Origin: an uncultured Paraburkholderia sp.
GTDB taxonomy: Bacteria > Pseudomonadota > Gammaproteobacteria > Burkholderiales > Burkholderiaceae
NCBI GenBank assembly: GCA_937917025.1
Contig: CALFSF010000451.1
Coordinates: 1-6,296, forward strand
DNA length: 6,296 nucleotides
Direction: 5' to 3'
The notes below the pieces were generated by a model. That model saw only the letters and a list, made by a program, of their open reading frames with translations, made no database searches and was not told the DNA's origin. This document shows positions 1 through 5,286 of this stretch, one piece after another. The number at the start of each line of letters is the position of its first letter. Position 1 is the stretch's first letter. Position numbers and translations under genes: made by a program.

Positions 1-2741
1 TCTTGCGGATGAAGTCGCTGCATCTGACCGAAATCGAAACGTTTCCGTTTATCGAGCCGCCGCCGGGGCGCGCGATCGCCGACGGCTACCAGTTGCTGAA
101 CGAACTTGGCGCCGTCGACGACGACAACGCGCTGACGCCGCTCGGCCGCGAGCTCGCGCGTCTGCCGCTCGATCCGCGCGTCGGCCGGATGATTCTCGCC
201 GCGCGCGACCAGCAGGCGCTGCGCGAGGTGCTGATCATCGCGAGCGCGCTGTCCGTGCAGGACCCGCGCGACCGGCCGGTCGAGGCGCAGGAGCAGGCCG
301 ATCAGGCGCATCGCCGCTTCGCCGACGATCGTTCCGAATTCCTCCAGTGGCTGAAGATCTGGACGTGGTTCGAGGACGCGGTCGCGCACAAGAAGTCGAA
401 CAAACAGCTGGTCGACGCGTGCCGCGCGAATTTCCTGTCGCATCTGCGGCTGCGGGAATGGCGCGACGTGCATTCGCAGTTGCTGACGGTCGTGCGCGAG
501 CACGGCTGGCGGCTCAATGAGAGCGAAGCGACGTTCGAGCAGATCCATCTGGCGCTGCTCACGGGTCTCCTCGGCAACATCGGCCTCAAGGCCGACGACG
601 AGCCGTACTACCTCGGCGCGCGCGGCATCAAGTTCTACCTGTGGCCAGGCTCGGCGCTCGTGAAAAAGGCCGGCCGCTGGGTCATCGCGGCGGAACTGGT
701 CGAGACGAGCCGTCTGTACGCCCGCTGTATCGCGAAAGTCGAGCCGGAGTGGATCGAGCAGATCGGCGCGCATCTGCTGAAAAAGTCGCTGTCCGAGCCG
801 CATTGGGAAAAGCGCGCGGCGCAGGTGTCGGCGTTCGAGCGCGCGGTGCTGTACGGTCTGCCGGTGTATCACCGGCGGCGCGTGAGTTTCGGCAGACAGG
901 ACCCGGCGCGCGCGCGCGAACTGTTTATCCGCGGCGCGCTGGTCGACGGCGAGTTCGACACGAAGCTCGCGTTTTTCGCGCATAACCGCAAGCTGCTCGC
1001 CGACATCGAGCAACTGGAACACAAGTCGCGCCGCCAGGACGTGCTGGTCGACGATGAGCTGATCTTCGGCTTTTACGAGCAGGCGATTCCCGAGGGCATT
1101 TATACGGGCGCGTCGTTCGAGCGCTGGTACAAGGACGAAGTCAAAAAGAGCGGGCAGTCCGAGGACAAACTGCGTCTGCTGTATCTGTCGCGCGACGATC
1201 TGATGCGGCACGAAGCGGCGGGCGTCACGACCGATCTGTTCCCGAAGCGCATGACGATGTCGGGCGTCGAAATGGCGCTCACGTATCACTTCGAGCCGGG
1301 TTCGCCGCGCGACGGCGTGACGGCGGCCGTTCCGCTCTATGCGTTAAACCAGGTCGACGCGCGCCGCTGCGAGTGGCTCGTGCCCGGCATGCTGAAGGAG
1401 AAGGTGCAACTGCTCCTGAAGTCGCTGCCGCAAAAGCTGCGTCGCCATTGCGTGCCGCTGCCGGAGTACGCGGCAGGTTTTGTCCAGCGCACGGGCGGCC
1501 CGCGTTTCGGCGCGGGTGGCCTGCTGGAGGCGCTGATCGCCGATGTGCGCGAGCAGACCCAGGTCGCGATGAAGCAGTCGGAGTTCAAGCTCGAGACGCT
1601 GCCGGCGCATCTGTTCATGAACTTCAAGGTCATCGACGAGCACGGCCGGCAACTCGCGATGGGTCGCAATCTTGCGCAACTGCGTGCTGAACTCGGCGGC
1701 CAGGCGCAGCAGCATTTCCAGAAGATCGCGGCGAGTGCCACGCTTGGCGGCGCGCCGGGTCTGTCAGGGCACGTTTCCGGGGGTGCAGCAACACGCGATG
1801 CGGCCGCGGTGCCGTCTGCCGCGAAAGCCGGCGCGCGCGGAGGAAGTACACCGGAGATGACGACAGCCGGCAGCAATACGGCGACTGCGTTGTACGAAAA
1901 CCTCACGACGTGGAATTTCGGCAAGCTTCCCGAGTTGCTCGAAATCCGCCGTGGCGGGCAGACCTTGTTCGGCTATCCGGCGCTCGTCGATCGCACGACG
2001 CATTGCGATGTCGAGGTGTTCGATTCGCCCGAAGAAGCGGCACGGATTCATCGCGCCGGTCTGCGACGGCTCTTTGCGCTGCAACTGCGCGAACCAATCA
2101 AATATCTGGAAAAGAACCTGCCGGGCATTCGCGAAATGTCGATGCAGTTCATGCCGCGCGGCACCCAGGAAGAACTGCGCGACCAGCTGGTCGACATGGC
2201 GCTCGACCGCGCCTGCCTGCAGGACCCGCTTCCCGACGACGACCTCACGTTCCACACGCGGCGCGATGAAGGCCGTGGCCGTCTGACGCTGCTCGCCCAG
2301 GAAATCGCGCGCCTTGCCGGGCAGATACTGGCCGAATATGCGGCGGTGACCAAAAAGCTCGTGCAGGCGAAATCGTTTACGTCAGCGCACGCGGACATGC
2401 AGAACCAGCTGGATGCGCTGATCGGCAAACGCTTTGTCGTCGATACGCCTTATGTGCAACTGGCGCATTTCCCGCGATACCTGAAGGGGATCGCGTTGCG
2501 TATCGACAAGCTGAAAGCCGACCCGGTCCGCGACGCGCGTCAGTTCGCCGAGTTCCAGCCGCTGCAGCAACATTATCAGCGTGCGATCGCACAGCGCGGC
2601 GGCGTGATGGACTCGCGGCTGACGGAGTTCCGCTGGCTGCTCGAGGAGTTGCGGATTTCGCTCTTCGCGCAGGAACTGCGAACGCCGATGCCCGTCTCCG
2701 TGAAGCGTCTGCACAAGGTGTGGGAATCGATGCAGCGGTGA
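1..2741 (+). CDS. hrpA: ATP-dependent RNA helicase HrpA, C-terminal part (5' end outside window)
   Basis: This is the C-terminal 913 or so codons of a DEAH-box RNA helicase. The frame is open at the left edge (first full codon at position 3, a TTG inside the conserved stretch LRMKSLHL), so it is a truncated gene rather than a true start. Numbering from position 3: residues 1-60 carry the winged-helix region, about 75-180 the HA2/ratchet region with the signature DPRDRP followed by F-DD-SEFL (87-114), and about 185-320 the OB-fold region (GLLGNIG, ARGIKFYLWPGSAL, ELVETSRLYAR). The rest is the long C-terminal extension typical of HrpA (DUF3418), including LLKSLPQKLRRHCVP (471-485) and a terminal MPVSVKRLHKVW (895-906). 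The family is known from E. coli for mRNA processing and for rescue of stalled ribosomes in the cytoplasm. ATPase motifs I-III and DEAH lie upstream, out of view. It ends with TGA, convergent with the adhesin. Identification is confident; total length, probably about 1300-1400 residues, is inferred from the family. Confidence 0.95.
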   Translation, partial: LRMKSLHLTEIETFPFIEPPPGRAIADGYQLLNELGAVDDDNALTPLGRELARLPLDPRVGRMILAARDQQALREVLIIASALSVQDPRDRPVEAQEQADQAHRRFADDRSEFLQWLKIWTWFEDAVAHKKSNKQLVDACRANFLSHLRLREWRDVHSQLLTVVREHGWRLNESEATFEQIHLALLTGLLGNIGLKADDEPYYLGARGIKFYLWPGSALVKKAGRWVIAAELVETSRLYARCIAKVEPEWIEQIGAHLLKKSLSEPHWEKRAAQVSAFERAVLYGLPVYHRRRVSFGRQDPARARELFIRGALVDGEFDTKLAFFAHNRKLLADIEQLEHKSRRQDVLVDDELIFGFYEQAIPEGIYTGASFERWYKDEVKKSGQSEDKLRLLYLSRDDLMRHEAAGVTTDLFPKRMTMSGVEMALTYHFEPGSPRDGVTAAVPLYALNQVDARRCEWLVPGMLKEKVQLLLKSLPQKLRRHCVPLPEYAAGFVQRTGGPRFGAGGLLEALIADVREQTQVAMKQSEFKLETLPAHLFMNFKVIDEHGRQLAMGRNLAQLRAELGGQAQQHFQKIAASATLGGAPGLSGHVSGGAATRDAAAVPSAAKAGARGGSTPEMTTAGSNTATALYENLTTWNFGKLPELLEIRRGGQTLFGYPALVDRTTHCDVEVFDSPEEAARIHRAGLRRLFALQLREPIKYLEKNLPGIREMSMQFMPRGTQEELRDQLVDMALDRACLQDPLPDDDLTFHTRRDEGRGRLTLLAQEIARLAGQILAEYAAVTKKLVQAKSFTSAHADMQNQLDALIGKRFVVDTPYVQLAHFPRYLKGIALRIDKLKADPVRDARQFAEFQPLQQHYQRAIAQRGGVMDSRLTEFRWLLEELRISLFAQELRTPMPVSVKRLHKVWESMQR
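1731..1889 (+). other. Low-complexity Ala/Gly/Ser/Thr linker within HrpA
   Basis: Residues 577-629 of the visible HrpA fragment are almost only A, G, S, T, P and V with scattered charges. They sit between conserved segments ending near RAELGGQAQQHFQKI and resuming at LTTWNFGKLPELLE. From memory, the E. coli protein crosses this point with a shorter linker, so this looks like a lineage-specific flexible insertion between two folded parts of the C-terminal extension. The reading frame is intact across it, so it is not a frameshift artefact. Its function is unknown. Confidence 0.6.
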
Positions 2742-2748
2742 GCGCAGT

Positions 2749-2795
2749 CACGCGCGGCGCGCGCGTGCGGTGGCGGGTTGCGTGGCACGCGCGTG
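2749..2795. terminator. GC-rich hairpin in convergent gap, possible two-way terminator
   Basis: CACGCGCG (2749-2756) and CGCGCGTG (2760-2767) form a perfect 8-bp inverted repeat with a 3-base loop. The same sequence returns as the perfect palindrome CACGCGCGTG at 2786-2795, so alternative pairings between the two are possible. It lies between the hrpA stop (2741) and the adhesin stop (2801), where a shared terminator would be expected. Neither strand has a run of T after the stem, so it is not a standard intrinsic terminator. It may slow polymerase or mark a Rho-dependent end. Confidence 0.4.
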
Positions 2796-2800
2796 ATGCG

Positions 2801-4705
2801 CTACCAGTGCACGCCTGCTCCAGCCGATGCGCCGAATTCACCACGCGAGCTGGCAGTGCCCTGAACCTTGTAGGCCCATTTTCCCGTTCCGGAGAGTTGC
2901 GACACGCCGAGCGCCACGGCGGACTGGCCGCCGTAAGTGCCGGCCGCGGCCGCCACCATGCCGTGTCCGGGCAACACCGCCTGGGGCAGACCGGCGACCG
3001 CCAGCGCGGCGGCGGTGCCGCCGTAAGCATCGCGGCGGGCGGAGCGCACCTGGTTGTCGGTGTAGCTGTTCGCCTGGCTGACCGCGCTGCTCATGCCCTG
3101 GTTCAACTGGTTCACGTTCACTGCATCGGTGCCCTGAACGCCGGCCGCGACGTTTGCAATCTGCCGCTCGGCGCCTGCCGCACCGACTGAAACCGAATTC
3201 GCGCGATCGGCAATCGATCCCTCGCCGAGCGCCACGGCGTTGTCCGCGCTGGCACTGGCTCCCGCACCAAGTGCGATGGCGTTCGTACCGCTCGCGACCG
3301 CGTTCGCGCCGAGCGCGGCGGCGTTGGCGCCCGTTGCCCGGGCGTTTGCGCCGGCCGCGACGGCGTGCGTGCCGCTCGACTGTGAGCCTTCGGTGTCGCG
3401 ATCGCCGTCGGCGCTGAAGAGTGGATTGGCGGTATTGACCGCGATGTGGCTGATCGCATCGCCCACCGCGGCGTTCAACTGGCCGACGTTGACCGCGTCG
3501 AGTGCGTCGATTCCGTTCGCGACGTTGTGGATGATCGTCCCGCCGTTCGCTGCGCTGCCAGCAAGCGTGATGCTGTTGTGGTTGACGGTGGCGTCGGGGT
3601 TCGTGTCGTAGGTGACGGCGCTTTCGGCCCGGGTTGCCGCCTGGTCCGCCTTTGCACTCACGGCGTTCAGTTGCGCGACGTTGACCGCGTCGTGCGCATC
3701 GACGCCATCCGCGACGTTGTGAATCACCGTGCCGCCCGTTGCCGGGTCGCCGCCAAGCGTGAAGCTGTTGCGGTTGAAGGAGCCGTCCGCGTAGCGGTCA
3801 TAGAAGGCGGCGCCATCGAGCTTGCTGTCGAGCGCTTTCAACTGGCTCAGATTGACCGCATCGGTATCGATCGCGCCCGCGGCGACGTTCGTGACGCGCC
3901 GCTCCGCATTCGCCGCCCCCACGGAGACTTCGCCGGCGGCCGTGGCGCCTGCGATCATGAGCGTCGCGCCGACCGGCGTGAACGCGAGTGCGGCGAGATT
4001 CGCGTACGTCGTGGAATCGGCGCCAAGCGCAACGCTGTTCGGCCGCGTGGCCTGGGCGCCGTTGCCGATCGCGACGGACGATACGCCGCTGGCATTCGCC
4101 GCCGCGCCGACCGCCGTGCTGCGCGAACCCGTCGCGGTGGCGAAGATGCCGGTGGCCGTGGCGAGATCGACGGCTTTCGACTGATAACCGGCCGCGAATG
4201 CGCCGTTGCCGGTGGCGCTCGCGTCCTTGCCGGTCGCCATCGCGCCGAGTCCGCTGGCGCGCGCGTTGCCGCCGATCGCGATCGCGCCGGTGCTGGTCGC
4301 GGCTGCGCCATCGCCGATGGCGACCGCATCCGCGCTGGTCGCGCTTGCGCCGTTGCCGGCTGCGACAGCAGCCGTGCCGGTGGCATGTGCATTGGCGCCC
4401 GCCGCGACGCTTCTGGAGCCGGCAGCGGCCACGGCGGCGTCGGAATCGTCGTTGGCGCCATCCGCCTTGAAATAGGGGTCGGTGCTGCTGACGGCGGAAA
4501 CGGTTGCGGCGGCGGGTGTCGCCGCCACCGGCTGCGCAACGTGGGCGGCAGCGACCGATCCCGATACGGCGCCGGCTGTCGCCAGCAGGGTCGCCGTCGC
4601 GAGCCGGATCAGAAAGCGCCGGCGTACTGCACGCAGGGTCGACACAAGCTGCGCGTCACGGAAATGAGGTTTGACGTGGATGTTCAGATCGTAAAGTCGA
4701 TGCAT
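2801..4705 (-). CDS. Trimeric autotransporter adhesin (YadA-like, type Vc secretion)
   Basis: A complete 634-residue protein expected to form a homotrimer on the outer membrane and mediate adhesion. Order from the N-terminus: signal peptide with a long basic n-region (1 to about 54); first head of ten YadA-type repeats (87-230), with a Gly of the SVAxG motif at 103, 117, 131, 145, 159, 173, 186, 200, 214 and 228; neck DAVNLSQL (271-292); two neck-bearing modules with DAVNVAQL (328-349) and DAVNVGQL (392-413); second head of five repeats (443-508); fourth neck DAVNVNQL with a short helical stalk (514-556); and the YadA-type anchor (557-634), ending in an aromatic residue (GVHW), as usual for proteins inserted by the BAM complex. 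It is short for the family; many homologues exceed 1000 residues. It is monocistronic, convergent with hrpA and divergent from the propeller gene. The ATG at 4705 is chosen because no start codon lies between it and the upstream in-frame TAG (4739-4741), but its ribosome site is odd. The ligand is unknown. Confidence 0.93.
   Translation of the reverse strand: MHRLYDLNIHVKPHFRDAQLVSTLRAVRRRFLIRLATATLLATAGAVSGSVAAAHVAQPVAATPAAATVSAVSSTDPYFKADGANDDSDAAVAAAGSRSVAAGANAHATGTAAVAAGNGASATSADAVAIGDGAAATSTGAIAIGGNARASGLGAMATGKDASATGNGAFAAGYQSKAVDLATATGIFATATGSRSTAVGAAANASGVSSVAIGNGAQATRPNSVALGADSTTYANLAALAFTPVGATLMIAGATAAGEVSVGAANAERRVTNVAAGAIDTDAVNLSQLKALDSKLDGAAFYDRYADGSFNRNSFTLGGDPATGGTVIHNVADGVDAHDAVNVAQLNAVSAKADQAATRAESAVTYDTNPDATVNHNSITLAGSAANGGTIIHNVANGIDALDAVNVGQLNAAVGDAISHIAVNTANPLFSADGDRDTEGSQSSGTHAVAAGANARATGANAAALGANAVASGTNAIALGAGASASADNAVALGEGSIADRANSVSVGAAGAERQIANVAAGVQGTDAVNVNQLNQGMSSAVSQANSYTDNQVRSARRDAYGGTAAALAVAGLPQAVLPGHGMVAAAAGTYGGQSAVALGVSQLSGTGKWAYKVQGTASSRGEFGASAGAGVHW
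2804..3037 (-). other. YadA-type outer-membrane anchor domain
   Basis: Residues 557-634 form the C-terminal translocation unit: a helix-to-strand transition RRDAYGGTAAALAVAGLPQA, then four predicted amphipathic beta strands (GMVAAAAGTYGGQSAVALGVSQ, KWAYKVQGTASS, EFGASAGAGVHW). Three chains together form a 12-stranded barrel in the family. The final residue is Trp, an aromatic as in typical outer-membrane proteins. Confidence 0.85.
3101..3379 (-). repeat. Adhesin head 2 (five repeats) and neck 4
   Basis: Residues 443-508 hold five 14-residue head repeats, with Gly at 452, 466, 480, 494 and 508. Neck 4 follows (514-535, NVAAGVQGTDAVNVNQL). The lead-in to this head (NPLFSADGDRD) mirrors the lead-in to head 1 (DPYFKADGAND), which suggests the whole head start was duplicated. 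This head sits close to the membrane, separated from the anchor by only about 20 residues of stalk. Confidence 0.8.
3467..3532 (-). repeat. Adhesin neck 3, tandem copy of neck 2
   Basis: NVANGIDALDAVNVGQL lies 64 residues (192 bp) after the equivalent point of neck 2. The upstream spacers also match (NRNSFTLGGDPATGGTVIHN versus NHNSITLAGSAANGGTIIHN), so residues 309-349 and 373-413 are a tandem duplication. Shared DNA includes GACGTTGACCGCGTCG at 3485-3500 and 3677-3692 on the plus strand, while the rest has drifted. Confidence 0.75.
3659..3895 (-). repeat. Adhesin necks 1 and 2 (DAVNxxQL motifs)
   Basis: Neck 1 at 3830-3895 reads NVAAGAIDTDAVNLSQL and neck 2 at 3659-3724 reads NVADGVDAHDAVNVAQL. 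These are the HIM/neck elements that connect wide beta-roll heads to narrower coiled-coil stalks in trimeric autotransporters. Between them lies YADGSFNRNSFTLGGD, a beta-rich spacer. Confidence 0.75.
4016..4447 (-). repeat. Adhesin head 1: ten YadA-type head repeats
   Basis: Ten units of about 14 residues (42 bp) with the pattern hydrophobic-A-hydrophobic-G followed by N/D/G-x-A-x-A-x-x. The repeated Gly recurs every 14 residues except one 13-residue step (173 to 186) around the sequence ATATGIFATATG. In the family such repeats build a left-handed trimeric beta-roll. The units are diverged at DNA level but similar enough to make repeat number prone to change by recombination. Confidence 0.85.
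4544..4705 (-). other. Extended signal peptide of the adhesin
   Basis: Residues 1-54 contain a long n-region ending in RAVRRRF, a hydrophobic core from about 31 to 47 (LIRLATATLLATAGAVSG), and a likely cleavage site near SVAA (50-53). The n-region of about 30 residues is unusually long. It does not match the extended signal peptide region (ESPR) of many autotransporters beyond a loose resemblance in its first five residues (MHRLY). The extra length could also mean translation really starts later, at the GTG at 4643-4645 (residue 21). Confidence 0.65.
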
Positions 4706-4709
4706 TCCT
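4706..4709 (-). promoter_or_regulatory. Abutting AGGA before the adhesin start
   Basis: On the minus strand the bases directly before the ATG are TTTTAGGA. The AGGA core touches the start codon with no spacer, whereas 5-9 bases is usual. No better Shine-Dalgarno match lies at normal distance; CAGAG about 11 bases upstream is weak. Either initiation here is inefficient or it starts elsewhere. Confidence 0.4.
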
Positions 4710-4780
4710 AAAATACTCTGCCAGGTTAAGACCGTGAGCTAATTCAGTAAGCCTGCTTTCAGACCGATTGGCCTGTTCAA

Positions 4781-4804
4781 GCATTCTTCGAACGATAAGA
4801 ATGC
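4781..4804. promoter_or_regulatory. Perfect 8-bp inverted repeat upstream of the adhesin
   Basis: GCATTCTT (4781-4788) and AAGAATGC (4797-4804) are perfect inverted copies around the 8-base centre CGAACGAT. The arms are about one and a half helical turns apart centre to centre, so a dimeric regulator could bind. If the adhesin promoter lies further upstream, the same sequence would instead fold as a hairpin in its 5' leader, 76-99 bases before the ATG. It has no T-run, so it is not an intrinsic terminator. Confidence 0.5.
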
Positions 4805-4963
4805 AGCTCAAACTACTGCTGACTACGCCAGCGCAGGATGAGACAGACGCAGGAAGCCCTGTGCGAAGCGAGTCACACAGTGTTTTCTCACTGAAACGAT
4901 CACGGATTTGTTGCGGGGAAATGATTTGATCTGATTTTCCCGTGTGGCAGATTTGGCAGGTAT

Positions 4964-4973
4964 GAGTTAACTC
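4964..4973. promoter_or_regulatory. Perfect 10-bp palindrome GAGTTAACTC
   Basis: A ten-base perfect palindrome in the AT-rich core, next to the TGGCAG pair. It may be half of an operator, but a single palindrome of this length is weak evidence by itself. Confidence 0.25.
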
Positions 4974-5068
4974 TTAAATCCATAATGACCATTCGGCCTA
5001 GGAGAAATATAAAAGCTGTAGAGAACTATTAATCTGCGGCTTATATTTTCATGGATAAATTAGATTCG

Positions 5069-5099
5069 TAACCGGTCAATTAACCGGATTCTTATTTTT
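5069..5099 (+). promoter_or_regulatory. TAACCGG tandem repeat that also forms a hairpin before a T-rich run
   Basis: TAACCGG occurs at 5069-5075 and again at 5081-5087, a 12-base period. Within it CCGGT (5072-5076) and ACCGG (5083-5087) form a 5-bp stem with a 6-base loop, followed by TTCTTATTTTT (5089-5099). Read on the plus strand it resembles a short intrinsic terminator, but no convincing plus-strand gene lies just upstream. Read as DNA it is a direct-repeat or dyad operator about 200 bp before the propeller gene. I cannot decide between the two. Confidence 0.35.
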
Positions 5100-5253
5100 G
5101 GGGATAAAAAAAGGAGCGCGTTGGGATCAAAAGCCGCCCGCGAAAGATTGCCGATGGGTTCGCGTGCGAATGCGGTCCGTCGCCAGCGTTCCGCCGCACG
5201 CTTTTTCCGGCGCGAGGCCGACCTGCGTCAACCGCGCGCTCAGGCAAACGTTC

Positions 5254-5259
5254 TACAAT
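5254..5259 (+). promoter_or_regulatory. Candidate -10 element TACAAT for the propeller gene
   Basis: TACAAT matches the sigma-70 -10 consensus at five of six bases and would place the transcript start about 20 bases before the ATG at 5287. No good -35 hexamer is seen 16-18 bases upstream (5230-5237 reads AACCGCGC), so an activator may be needed or the true promoter may lie elsewhere. Confidence 0.35.
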
Positions 5260-5276
5260 GATGGCTATTCTCCGAC

Positions 5277-5281
5277 GTGAG
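5277..5281 (+). promoter_or_regulatory. Weak ribosome binding site GTGAG
   Basis: GTGAG lies 5 bases before the ATG at 5287 and can pair with the GGTGA part of the anti-Shine-Dalgarno complement. It supports this start, which also gives a textbook signal peptide. There is no GGAG core. Confidence 0.4.
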
Positions 5282-5286
5282 TTTTC

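Larger units (their letters stand above)
4706..5286. other. Divergent intergenic region with AT-rich core
   Basis: The 581 bp between the two divergent genes hold no convincing gene. By direct count 4921-5100 is about 36% GC (64 of 180), against 77% for a sample 60-base line inside the adhesin and 58% for one in the propeller gene. The composition returns to high GC after about 5113. Besides the dyads listed separately, it has CAGTG/CACTG around a 6-base loop (4878-4893) and a tandem TGGCAG pair with 9-base period (4945-4950, 4954-4959). I could not find a clear sigma-70 promoter for the adhesin; AT-rich stretches at 5005-5015 and 5041-5062 are the likeliest area. The composition would suit binding by an H-NS-type silencer, which is inference. 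Confidence 0.7.

Noticed and set aside
3..5. TTG at position 3 as a true start codon of the first gene
   Set aside because: The residues here fall inside the conserved HrpA core (LRMKSLHL before the FPFIEPP segment), so the gene clearly continues upstream of the window.
1337..1924. A 195-codon minus-strand open frame inside hrpA
   Set aside because: Shadow frame within a well-conserved plus-strand helicase; composition is Arg/Ser/Pro/Ala-rich and no domain is visible.
3182..4447. Regular 42-bp periodicity resembling a tandem-repeat or CRISPR-like array
   Set aside because: The period is 14 codons in an open reading frame with the YadA head pattern and no constant repeat with unique spacers, so it is protein-level repetition.
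3446..4711. A 421-codon plus-strand open frame opposite the adhesin gene
   Set aside because: It is the antisense of a highly repetitive GC-rich coding region. Its protein is Arg/Gly/Ala-rich without a recognisable domain, whereas the minus strand encodes a full adhesin architecture with anchor.
4801..4929. A 42-codon plus-strand frame starting inside the 24-bp dyad
   Set aside because: No Shine-Dalgarno at usable distance (only AAGA touching the ATG), no recognisable protein features, and it overlaps likely regulatory repeats.
4902..4992. A 29- to 30-codon minus-strand frame (MVIMDLRVNSYL...) upstream of the adhesin
   Set aside because: Weak ribosome site only (AGG four bases before the first ATG) and no hydrophobic or other signature. 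It is too short to distinguish from chance in AT-rich DNA.
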